From Lichenicola sp965198575 (GTDB lineage Bacteria; Pseudomonadota; Alphaproteobacteria; Acetobacterales; Acetobacteraceae), in contig NZ_OZ240671.1 in the NCBI RefSeq assembly GCF_965198575.1, positions 3,100,001-3,164,000 on the forward strand: a DNA stretch of 64,000 bases. The letters run 5' to 3'. The notes beneath the pieces were generated by a model, which was given only the letters and a program-made list of their open reading frames with translations, ran no database searches and was not told the origin of the DNA. A program made the translations under genes and the position numbers. This document shows, piece after piece, positions 36,853-44,270 of the stretch; the stretch's first letter is position 1; every line of letters starts with the position of its first letter.

Positions 36853-37808
36853 GAATGGGCCCCCGGGCTCTGTTCGCCGACCAGCAGGATGTGGGCCGCG
36901 CGGTCGATGAAATTCGGGTCGGATCCGTATTCCCGCTCGAGCCGGTCTAGGCTTTCGTCGAAGCTGTCCTGGCCACGGATCGCGCGCGGGTTCCAGTTCG
37001 GGTCGGTGGCGAAGCGGCCATGGAAGACGTCGAGCCCGATGGTGGCGACGGTGCCGAGCAGTGGCCGGAACAGCCCGCGCAGTTCGTCGGCGCGGAACAG
37101 ATGCGACGGGAAGCCGAGATGCCGGCCATCCGCCAGGTCGACATCCAGCCAGTCGGCGTCGTTGTCCTGGCGATACGAGCGCGCGCGGTCGAGCCGGTCG
37201 ACATAGATGGTGGGCAGGCTGCCGACGGCGCGCACGGTCACGAACAGCGCGTCGCCGGTGACGCGCGCAAGCTCGGACGCCACCGCCGCGTGGCTGGCGC
37301 GGGGGAGATGGTTGAGCACGCCGTAGAGGCACAGGCCGATATCGAAATGCCGGTCCGGGAACGGCAGGCGCTGGTTCAGGTCGGCGAGCGAGACGTCGAG
37401 CCTGGCCCCGGTGATGTCATGCACGGAACAGGCGAGATGCAGCGTGGTGCGCGCGAGAGCCACCATGGCGGGCGAGATGTCCAGCCCATGCGCCTCGATC
37501 GTGGTGAAGCCGTGGGTGTGAGCGCCAAGCACGATGCGGCCGAGCCAGGTGCCGGGTCCGCAGCCGGCGTCCAGGATCCGGATGTGGCGTTGGCCGGCGG
37601 CGGCAAGCTGCGCCAGACGTGCGTCGATGCGGCGCCAGATCTCGCGGTCGGCAAATCCGAGGCAGCCCTCGAACTCGAACGGCCGTGTCGGATCGCCGTC
37701 CGCGTAGGAAAGATAGTCCGCGCCGGCAGCGTCGTAGGCGGTGGCGGCACCCGCCGACAGCCGCCCGCCGACATCTGCGGAATGGCGGGGGATCTTCTGC
37801 AGTTTCAT
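36849..37808 (-). CDS. Class I SAM-dependent methyltransferase
   Basis: This 319-residue protein has the SAM motif I ILDAGCGPGTWLGRIV near residue 75, the motif II acid in GLDISPAMVALA, and motif IV LPFPDRHFDIGLCLYGVLNHL. The C-terminal part has no recognised substrate domain. It is translationally coupled (ATGA) to the ROK-family gene downstream, so the two probably act in the same pathway. The methylated substrate cannot be inferred. Confidence 0.85.
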   Translation of the reverse strand: MKLQKIPRHSADVGGRLSAGAATAYDAAGADYLSYADGDPTRPFEFEGCLGFADREIWRRIDARLAQLAAAGQRHIRILDAGCGPGTWLGRIVLGAHTHGFTTIEAHGLDISPAMVALARTTLHLACSVHDITGARLDVSLADLNQRLPFPDRHFDIGLCLYGVLNHLPRASHAAVASELARVTGDALFVTVRAVGSLPTIYVDRLDRARSYRQDNDADWLDVDLADGRHLGFPSHLFRADELRGLFRPLLGTVATIGLDVFHGRFATDPNWNPRAIRGQDSFDESLDRLEREYGSDPNFIDRAAHILLVGEQSPGAHS

Positions 37809-38213
37809 GGTCGGTCTCCGGACGGCGGACTGCCGCGACAGGCAGATATCCGGGCGACGCCGCGTGTCGGTCGCGGGTCGGTCAAGGGCCGTGTCGGGAG
37901 GACGCTCATCGCGACGCAGGCTGCCGGAGGTTGGCGTAAAGAAGCGATGCGGGATCCGCGATGGCGGCGTAAAGGCGCCGTTTATCCCGCTGCTTCGATG
38001 GTGGCGGCGGGGACCTGGCCCTCGTCCGGATCGGTCGGCAGCAGGGGCGGCGGTGGCGCGATCGGCCTGGGGTGGCGGTCGCGCGTCACGCGTGGTGAGA
38101 GGCCTTTCTCGCTCACCCTTCAGGAACGGCGACCACTGCTTCCCGCGCGGCCTACGCCCCTGGCGAGTCCTTGCGCCACCCGTCGCGCCGGCACCGCGAC
38201 ACGGGCTGAGACG
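37809..38213. other. Intergenic stretch, nothing recognised
   Basis: This 405-base gap holds no convincing gene, repeat, hairpin with T run or promoter pair. Its left end should contain the leader of the methyltransferase-ROK operon. Confidence 0.5.
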
Positions 38214-39194
38214 TCAGGCCCTGGGCGGAGAAACCCTCTCGTAGCTCCGCAGGCCATCCGCGCGCGATGTCCTTCCGGCATAGCCCAGCTCGCGGCGCGC
38301 GGCGGCATCGTTGGTGCTGAACTCCCGCCCGATCATGCGCACCATCGAGCGTGAGAGTGGCGGGTCGTCCTTGCGAAGCGTCACGGTCCAGGCGGCCTCC
38401 AGCAGCCCCCCCAGGGTGAAGGCCAGGCGATACGGCATCGACTGCACTTTATCGATGGACAAGCCCTGCACGCCCGCAAGCATCGCGATGAACTCACGGA
38501 AGCTTTGCCGTTCCCGATCGTTGACGAAGTAGGCTTGGCCGTTCGTGCCACGCTCGAGCGCGCATTGCACCGCCTCGACGACATTATCCACGTGACAGAT
38601 CGAGAAGGCGTAATCGCCCCGATCGAAGAAGGCGAAGCGCCCGGAACCGATGGCACGCGGCAGTTCACGGCTGAACCCGTCGCCCACCCCCCAGATCGCC
38701 GACGGACGAAGGGCGATCGTCCGGAAGCCGGGTTTGTCGGCAGCCAGGACGAGCGTCTCGCCGCGGGCCTTGCTCGCAAGATAGCCGGAAAAGCTGTCGG
38801 GGTAGATCGGCGCGCTCTCGTCGATGTCGCGGAGCGGCGTGCCCCGGTTATCCATTGTGATACCCGCAGCACTGATGTGGACGAAGGTTCGCGCGCCGGC
38901 CTTCTCGGCTGCGCGGAGCAGCACGGCGGTGCCATCGACGTTTGTCCGGAAGTAGGGTGCGCGTGGCCCTGCGAAGCGGAACCGGGCGGCTGCATGAACG
39001 ACGGCGTCGATTGCAGGCAGGGGAGACAGCGACCTTTGCAGGTCGCCCGCGAGGGGGGAGGCGCCCAGCGCCCGGATCGCCTCGTTGGACGATGCAGAGC
39101 GCGTCAGCGCCAGCACCTGATGACCGCCCTCCACAAGCTTCGGGATCAGGTGCCTGCCGAGGAAGCCGGTGCCTCCGGTGACGAGGATTTTCAT
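38214..39194 (-). CDS. NAD(P)-dependent epimerase/dehydratase family protein
   Basis: This 326-residue atypical/extended SDR starts MKILVTGGTGFLGRHLIPKL. HAAARFRFAGPRAPYFRTNVDGT is typical of the 3-beta-HSD/dihydroflavonol-reductase-like branch. HISAAGIT, the YLASKA active site and a C-terminal cap follow. The start overlaps the stop of the TetR gene by four bases, so the two form an operon. The TetR protein probably controls this enzyme's expression. The substrate is unknown. Confidence 0.85.
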   Translation of the reverse strand: MKILVTGGTGFLGRHLIPKLVEGGHQVLALTRSASSNEAIRALGASPLAGDLQRSLSPLPAIDAVVHAAARFRFAGPRAPYFRTNVDGTAVLLRAAEKAGARTFVHISAAGITMDNRGTPLRDIDESAPIYPDSFSGYLASKARGETLVLAADKPGFRTIALRPSAIWGVGDGFSRELPRAIGSGRFAFFDRGDYAFSICHVDNVVEAVQCALERGTNGQAYFVNDRERQSFREFIAMLAGVQGLSIDKVQSMPYRLAFTLGGLLEAAWTVTLRKDDPPLSRSMVRMIGREFSTNDAAARRELGYAGRTSRADGLRSYERVSPPRA

Positions 39195-39766
39195 GGCGGC
39201 GGCTCTTTCGGTTTGGGGCGGAAGACCGCCTGCAGGGCCTGCTCGCGGATGCTCGCGACGACGGCGGGGGTGGGCGGCGCCGCATCGCGCAGGCGGGCCG
39301 TCACATGGAGCAGGGATGCGGCGTTGACGGACGACCACATGAGGTCGGCGGCCGCTCCCGCCGGGACGGCAAGCCGTCCCTCGACGGCCAGGGCTCGAAG
39401 ACGTTCGATCAGAAGCGCGAAGGCCTGCTCAGCGGCGGGTATGCGGGCGCCCTGGAGGAAACGGCCGATCATGGCCGCGTAGAGCCGGGGGTGCGATGCC
39501 GCGAAGCACACGTAATCGTCCCAGCCGTGCCGGAGCGCGATCTCGGGATCGTCGGATTGGACGGCCACCTGCTTGCGTTGCAGGAACTGCGCGAAGGCTT
39601 CCGTCATGGCGGCGCTGAGGAGACCGTCGGCGCTACCGTAGTGGTGGTAGAGCGTGGGCGCGGTGACCTTTGCCTCAGCGCAGACCGCGCGCGTCGAGAA
39701 CTGCGCCTCGCCGCCTTCCCCCAGAACCTTCAATGCCGCCTTCAGCAGGGTTTCGCGCATGCTCAT
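39191..39766 (-). CDS. TetR-family repressor
   Basis: This 191-residue regulator has a TetR DNA-binding domain at residues 5-50 (ETLLKAALKVLGEGGEAQFS, CAEAKVTAPTLYHHYGSADGLL) and a helical ligand-binding domain with a WDDYVCFAASHP segment. It has an ATG at 39766 and a second two codons later, neither behind a ribosome-binding site. A promoter ends directly before 39766, so the messenger may be leaderless. It is cotranscribed with the epimerase and probably autoregulated through CTATAG repeats. Confidence 0.88.
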   Translation of the reverse strand: MSMRETLLKAALKVLGEGGEAQFSTRAVCAEAKVTAPTLYHHYGSADGLLSAAMTEAFAQFLQRKQVAVQSDDPEIALRHGWDDYVCFAASHPRLYAAMIGRFLQGARIPAAEQAFALLIERLRALAVEGRLAVPAGAAADLMWSSVNAASLLHVTARLRDAAPPTPAVVASIREQALQAVFRPKPKEPPP

Positions 39767-39772
39767 CAGGGC

Positions 39773-39816
39773 ATTGTAGCACCGCTATAGAAGGCATGTC
39801 TATATCATCGCTATAG
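39773..39816 (-). promoter_or_regulatory. Promoter and operator of the tetR-epimerase operon
   Basis: Reading leftward, TAGACA (39802-39797), an 18-base spacer and TACAAT (39778-39773) form a good sigma-70 promoter. The octamer CTATAGCG occurs twice (39816-39809 and 39790-39783), 26 bases apart, once upstream of the -35 and once inside the spacer. These are likely repressor sites. The predicted transcription start falls on or next to the tetR ATG. Confidence 0.6.
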
Positions 39817-39847
39817 GCCTCCTCCGACATGCCTCCGCCTGGCCTGC

Positions 39848-40460
39848 TCACATCCCGGAGATGCAGGTCAGGCCGCCCGCGGGCAGCAACCGATGCAGCC
39901 GGGTGGTCTCGCGGTTCCAGCTGGCCTGCGCCGTCAGGAACGCGATGGCCTTGCCGTCCGGCGTCCAGGTGCCGACCAGATTTCCGCGACGCCGGTCGCC
40001 GGATGCGCGCCGTTCGCTTCGGAGACGGTGAGCCGGCGCGTCATGCCGCCATCTGCCGGGGTTGCATCGACCTCCCGAGCATCGCCGATGCTGGCGGTGA
40101 GGGCGATCCATGTGCCGTCCGACGAATGATGCGGCGCCGTGTCACAACCGGCCTCGTGGATAAGGCGGCCGCGGTGCCGCCGACCATCGGCACGGTCCAA
40201 AGGCTACCCCGGGCCTCGAACACGATCCGGTCGGTGTGGCTGTTGGGGAACCGCAACAGCGCCGGCGTCGGCGTGCAGGCGCCCGTCGCGGCGGCGGCCA
40301 GGATGAGCGTGATGGCGGCACAGCAGGCGCCGAGCACGATGGCGTGCAGCAGCCTCCGACGACCGGGTGAAAGGCTCGAGATCAGCGGCACGTGCGAAAT
40401 CCGTTGCGATGTCGACGAGGCGCTCCGCAAGAAGCCGGCCAAGTTGTAGAATGCCTGCAA
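39848..40460 (-). pseudogene. Tricorn-like/S41 peptidase remnant with two frameshifts
   Basis: Three successive frames read as one beta-propeller N-terminus. The first, after a hydrophobic segment, gives LLRFPNSHTDRIVFEARGSL and WTVPMVGGTAA. The second (break near 40150-40165) gives DGTWIALTASIGDAREVD and ADGGMTRRLTVSE. The third (break near 39970-39990) gives GTWTPDGKAIAFLTAQASWN and TRLHRLLPAGGL before a stop. This is the order found at the start of Tricorn-protease homologues with TolB/PD40 repeats. Only about 180 of roughly 1100 expected residues remain. The PDZ and S41 protease parts are gone. Confidence 0.72.
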
Positions 40461-40569
40461 GATCAGGACGCTCCGGGTTCACCGGTACGAATGGCGCCGC
40501 GTGCTCTGAAGGCAGATCCGCAACTCTTGGGATTATGCACCAACCTCGGTAGCGTCCTGTCGGGTTGCG

Positions 40570-40595
40570 GCCACCTTGCCTCGGTGGCGTTTTTT
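40570..40595 (+). terminator. Intrinsic terminator in the leader of rplY
   Basis: GCCACC (40570-40575), a seven-base loop and GGTGGC (40583-40588) are followed by G and six T. No rightward gene lies upstream for more than 5 kb. It may therefore end a short leader or small RNA, or act as an attenuator of rplY, whose start is 95 bases downstream. Confidence 0.7.
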
Positions 40596-40690
40596 CGCTA
40601 GACGCGCGCCTTCGCGCTCGGCGTCGGCTGATGCGTGCTGTCGCGCTGGCACCCCTGGAGGCCGGCGCGCTTTGTATTCAGGAGCAGAGA

Positions 40691-41368
40691 GTGACCAATT
40701 TCACGACGATCGAGGCGTCGGTGCGTGCGAAGGCTGGTAAGGGGGCAGCGCGCGCAACGAGGCGGGACGGGCTGGTACCAGCCGTCATCTACGGCGCCAA
40801 GCAGGAAGCGAGCCTGATCGCGCTCGACCCGCGGGTGGTGATGCGCGAGCTGGTCAAGAGCGGCTGGCGCTCGCGGCTGTACGAGATCAATGACGGCGGC
40901 GCGCCGGTGCGCGCGCTGATGCGCGAGGTGCAGCTGCATCCCGTGAGCGATCGTCCGATCCATGTCGACTTCCAGCGCCTGGCGCCGGGCGAGCACATCA
41001 AGGTGGCCGTGCAGGTGGTGTTCACCGGCGAGGAGACCTCGGTCGGCATCAAGCGCGGTGGCGTGCTGAACGTGGTTCGCCACACCATCGAGGTGTCGGT
41101 CGACCCGGACCACATCCCGGCCAACTTCAGCATCGACCTGTCCGAGCTCGACATCAACGACAACGTCCGCTGGTCCGACATCAAGGACACCAGCAACGCC
41201 GTTCCGGTGATCCTCGACCGCGACTTCGTCATCGCCACGGTTGCGGCGCCGACGATCGTCGCCGAGCCCGAGCCCGCCGCGGCTGCTGCAGCACCTGCGG
41301 CCGCTCCGGCCAAGGGCACCAAGGCCCCGTCGAAGCCGGCCGCTGCCAAGCCCGCCGCGAAGAAGTAG
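40691..41368 (+). CDS. rplY: 50S ribosomal protein L25 (general stress protein Ctc type)
   Basis: This 225-residue protein is the long TL5/Ctc form of L25, which binds 5S rRNA. The N-terminal domain (FTTIEASVRAKAGKGAAR, GLVPAVIYGAKQE) and the C-terminal beta domain with FSIDLSELDINDNVRWSDI are complete. The Ala/Lys/Pro-rich tail is typical of alphaproteobacteria. The start is GTG at 40691 behind AGGAGC. An upstream open stretch lacks a ribosome-binding site. It heads the rplY-pth-ychF operon, 21 bases before pth. Confidence 0.95.
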   Translation: MTNFTTIEASVRAKAGKGAARATRRDGLVPAVIYGAKQEASLIALDPRVVMRELVKSGWRSRLYEINDGGAPVRALMREVQLHPVSDRPIHVDFQRLAPGEHIKVAVQVVFTGEETSVGIKRGGVLNVVRHTIEVSVDPDHIPANFSIDLSELDINDNVRWSDIKDTSNAVPVILDRDFVIATVAAPTIVAEPEPAAAAAAPAAAPAKGTKAPSKPAAAKPAAKK

Positions 41369-41389
41369 TCTTCGGGGTCGGGCGGATCG

Positions 41390-41995
41390 ATGTTGCTCTG
41401 GACCGGGCTCGGCAATCCCGAGCCCGGGATGGCGCGGCAACGACATAATATCGGCTTCATGGCGATCGACGCGATCGCCCGCCGACATGGCTTCACGCCC
41501 TGGCGCAAGCGCTTCCGCGGCGAGTTCGCGGAGGGCGTGGTCGGCGGCGTGAAGGTGCTGGCGCTGAAGCCGCTTACCTACATGAATGCGTCCGGTGAGA
41601 GCGTCCAGCAGGCGGCCGCCTTCTACAAGCTGCCGACGACCGCAATCACCGCGTTCCATGACGAGCTCGACCTGGCGCCTGGGCGGATCCGGGTGAAGTT
41701 CGCCGGTGGTGCGGCCGGGCATAACGGGCTGCGCAGCATGGACCGCATGCTGGGCACGCCGGACTATTGGCGTGTGCGGCTCGGCATCGGCCATCCCGGG
41801 ATCAAGGAGCGGGTCACCGGGCATGTGCTGGGTGATTTCGCCAAGGTCGATCAGGACTGGCTGGTGCCGCTGCTCGACGCGGTGGCGGACGCGGCACCGC
41901 TGCTGGCGCAAGGTTTGCCGGAGACCCGCCCGGAGCCGTTCATGACACGCGTGGCACTGCTTGTCGGTGGCCCCGTCTCGAAGGATCAGAACTGA
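41390..41995 (+). CDS. pth: Peptidyl-tRNA hydrolase
   Basis: This 201-residue enzyme releases peptides from prematurely dropped peptidyl-tRNA. Family motifs are GLGNPEPGMARQRHNIGFMA, LKPLTYMNASGESV, AFHDELDLAPGRIRVKFAGG and AGHNGLRSMDRMLGTPDYWR. The catalytic His lies in RHNIGF. It follows rplY by 21 bases, and its TGA overlaps the ATG of ychF. Confidence 0.96.
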   Translation: MLLWTGLGNPEPGMARQRHNIGFMAIDAIARRHGFTPWRKRFRGEFAEGVVGGVKVLALKPLTYMNASGESVQQAAAFYKLPTTAITAFHDELDLAPGRIRVKFAGGAAGHNGLRSMDRMLGTPDYWRVRLGIGHPGIKERVTGHVLGDFAKVDQDWLVPLLDAVADAAPLLAQGLPETRPEPFMTRVALLVGGPVSKDQN

Positions 41996-43089
41996 TGGGT
42001 TTCAACTGCGGCATCGTCGGGCTGCCCAATGTCGGCAAGTCGACCCTGTTCAACGCCCTGACCGCGACCGCGGCGGCACAGGCGGCGAACTACCCGTTCT
42101 GCACCATCGAGCCGAATGTCGGTCGCGTCGCGGTGCCCGATCCCCGGCTGCAGGCTCTGGCCACCATCGGCAAGAGCCAGAAGATCGTGCCGACCAGCCT
42201 GGAGTTCGTCGATATCGCCGGGCTGGTGCGGGGCGCCTCGCGCGGGGAGGGGCTCGGCAACCAGTTCCTCGCCAACATCCGCGAGGTCGACGCCATCATC
42301 CACGTGCTGCGCTGCTTCGAGGACGACGACGTCACCCATGTCGAGGGCTCGGTCGATCCGATCCGCGACGCCGACACGGTCGAGACCGAGCTGATGCTGG
42401 CCGACATGGACAGCCTGGAGAAGCGCCTGCTGCCGTTGCAAAAAAAGGCGCGCAACAACGATCGCGACGCCGCGGCGCAGGTGGCGATCATGGAGCCGCT
42501 GCTGGCCGCATTGCAGGCCGGCCGTCCGGCGCGCACCGCGATCCCCGCGGGCGAGGCCGAGGCGGTACGCCGACTGCAGCTGATGACCGCGAAGCCCGTG
42601 TTGTACGTATGCAATGTCGAGGAGGCAGCGGCTGCGACCGGTAACGCGCAGTCCGAGCGCGTGGCGGCAAAGGCGCGTGCCGAGGGAGCGGCCTCGGTGG
42701 TGGTCTCGGCGGCGATCGAGGCCGAGGTGAGCCAGCTTCCCGAGGCCGATCGCACCGAATTCCTGGAGGGGCTGGGCCTGTCGGATAGTGGGCTCGACCG
42801 GGTGATCGCGGCCGGCTACCGGCTGCTCGGGCTGACCACCTATTTCACCGTGGGCCCGAAGGAGACCCGTGCCTGGACGATCACCGTCGGCACCAAGGCC
42901 CCGCAGGCGGCGGCGGTCATCCACAACGACTTCGAGCGCGGCTTCATCGCCTGCGAAACGATCGGCTACGACGACTACATCGCCTACAAGGGCGAGGCCG
43001 GCGCCAAGGATGTCGGGAAAATGCGCATCGAGGGTCGCGAGTACGTGGTGAAGGACGGCGACGTGCTGCTGTTCCGCTTCAACGTCTGA
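41995..43089 (+). CDS. ychF: Redox-regulated ATPase YchF
   Basis: This 364-residue Obg-type P-loop protein hydrolyses ATP rather than GTP. G1 is GLPNVGKSTLFNAL and G3 is DIAGLVRGASRGEGLG. A changed G4 region, a coiled-coil helical hairpin and a C-terminal TGS domain (TYFTVGPKETRAWTI, ending YVVKDGDVLLFRFNV) follow. It associates with ribosomes and the stress response. It is the last gene of the rplY operon, overlapping pth by one base. Confidence 0.96.
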   Translation: MGFNCGIVGLPNVGKSTLFNALTATAAAQAANYPFCTIEPNVGRVAVPDPRLQALATIGKSQKIVPTSLEFVDIAGLVRGASRGEGLGNQFLANIREVDAIIHVLRCFEDDDVTHVEGSVDPIRDADTVETELMLADMDSLEKRLLPLQKKARNNDRDAAAQVAIMEPLLAALQAGRPARTAIPAGEAEAVRRLQLMTAKPVLYVCNVEEAAAATGNAQSERVAAKARAEGAASVVVSAAIEAEVSQLPEADRTEFLEGLGLSDSGLDRVIAAGYRLLGLTTYFTVGPKETRAWTITVGTKAPQAAAVIHNDFERGFIACETIGYDDYIAYKGEAGAKDVGKMRIEGREYVVKDGDVLLFRFNV

Positions 43090-43107
43090 CCGCGCCACGC
43101 CGACGCA

Positions 43108-44223
43108 TCACCCGCGGATCGGACCATTCCGCCCGGTGCGCACCGGTGCGCGGAAGCCGTCGAGGGCCACTGCCCGACCGGTGCGGGCGACCAGGGTCAG
43201 GCCGGCGCCGGCACTGACCCGCATGTCGGGTTCCGCCCGCTTCGGCTCCTCGTGCCGGCCGGCCTGCACCGACAGGATCAGGAAGCCGTTTTCCGCCCGG
43301 CGCTCGATCTCGGCGATCCGGCGTCCATCGAATGCGCTGCCGACCTCGACGGTCACGACATGCAACTCGAGCCCGAGGCGCCTCAGGCCGGTGGCGGCGG
43401 CGTCGCTTTCCGATGGCCGCCGCAGCGCCTCCGACAGTTCCGGGTACAGGATGATCTCGGCGATCCGCTCGGCGCCGATATGGGTCGGCAGCACCACCCG
43501 GTCGGCGCCGGCCTGCAACAGCTTGCGTTCGGTCGAGGGCGCCTCGCCGCGGGCGATGATGGTGAGCTGGCCGTTCAGGCTGCGCGCACTCAGGGTGATG
43601 AACACGTTGGCGGCATCGTCCGGCAACACGGTGGCGAGCGCCCGGGCGTTGAGGATGCCGGCACTCCGCAGCGCGTCCTCCTCGGTGGCGTCGGCCCGCA
43701 GGCACAGGAAGCCTTCCGCCTGCGCGCCGGCCAGTCGCTCCTCGTTGCGTTCCAGCACCAGGCACGGCACCCCGCCGGCGATCAGCTCGCGGGCCAGCAT
43801 CTGGCCGATGCGGCCGAAGCCGCAGATGATCACGTGGCCGGACAGGCTCTCGATCTGGCTCTTCATGCGGCGCGTTCCCAGGATGTCGTTGATCTGGCTG
43901 AAGGTGATGAACTGCACCAGCGCACCGGTGAGGAAGATCGTCCCGGAGCAGCCGAGCACGATCAGCCCGATGGTGATGGTGCGCAGCTCGACCCCGACGA
44001 TCGGGTGGACCTCGCCGTAGCCGACGGTGAACACCGTCAGCACCGTCATGTACAGCGCGTCGGCGAGCGGCCAGCCGGCCTGCATGTAGCCGGCGATTGC
44101 CAGCGCCATGACGGCCAGCACGAAGGCGACGCCGCCCAGCAGGTTGCGCAGCGGCTTGCCGAGGGCGGAGTTCATGCCGGGGAACCGGTTGGCGGGGCGG
44201 TCGGCGGCCGGTTCGATTGACAC
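43108..44223 (-). CDS. Potassium channel with TrkA-N (RCK) domain
   Basis: This 371-residue inner-membrane protein has two helices (about residues 28-50 and 80-105) framing a pore with the selectivity filter TVGYGE. An RCK/TrkA-N nucleotide-binding domain follows (VIICGFGRIGQMLARELI, ADATEEDALRSAGI), then a TrkA-C domain near the C-terminus. It should conduct K+ under ligand control, like MthK-type channels. Starts: GTG at 44223, or ATG at 44175 just before the first helix; neither has a clear ribosome-binding site. It diverges from the FkbH-like gene. Confidence 0.9.
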   Translation of the reverse strand: MSIEPAADRPANRFPGMNSALGKPLRNLLGGVAFVLAVMALAIAGYMQAGWPLADALYMTVLTVFTVGYGEVHPIVGVELRTITIGLIVLGCSGTIFLTGALVQFITFSQINDILGTRRMKSQIESLSGHVIICGFGRIGQMLARELIAGGVPCLVLERNEERLAGAQAEGFLCLRADATEEDALRSAGILNARALATVLPDDAANVFITLSARSLNGQLTIIARGEAPSTERKLLQAGADRVVLPTHIGAERIAEIILYPELSEALRRPSESDAAATGLRRLGLELHVVTVEVGSAFDGRRIAEIERRAENGFLILSVQAGRHEEPKRAEPDMRVSAGAGLTLVARTGRAVALDGFRAPVRTGRNGPIRG

Positions 44224-44270
44224 TGCCGGGGGCCGCAGGAATGATGCGCTGCACCCGAACCGAGGTCCTG

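Noticed and set aside
41995..43089. YchF as a translation GTPase of the Obg type
   Set aside because: The usual G4 NKxD signature is replaced as in YchF proteins, which prefer ATP, so I named it an ATPase.
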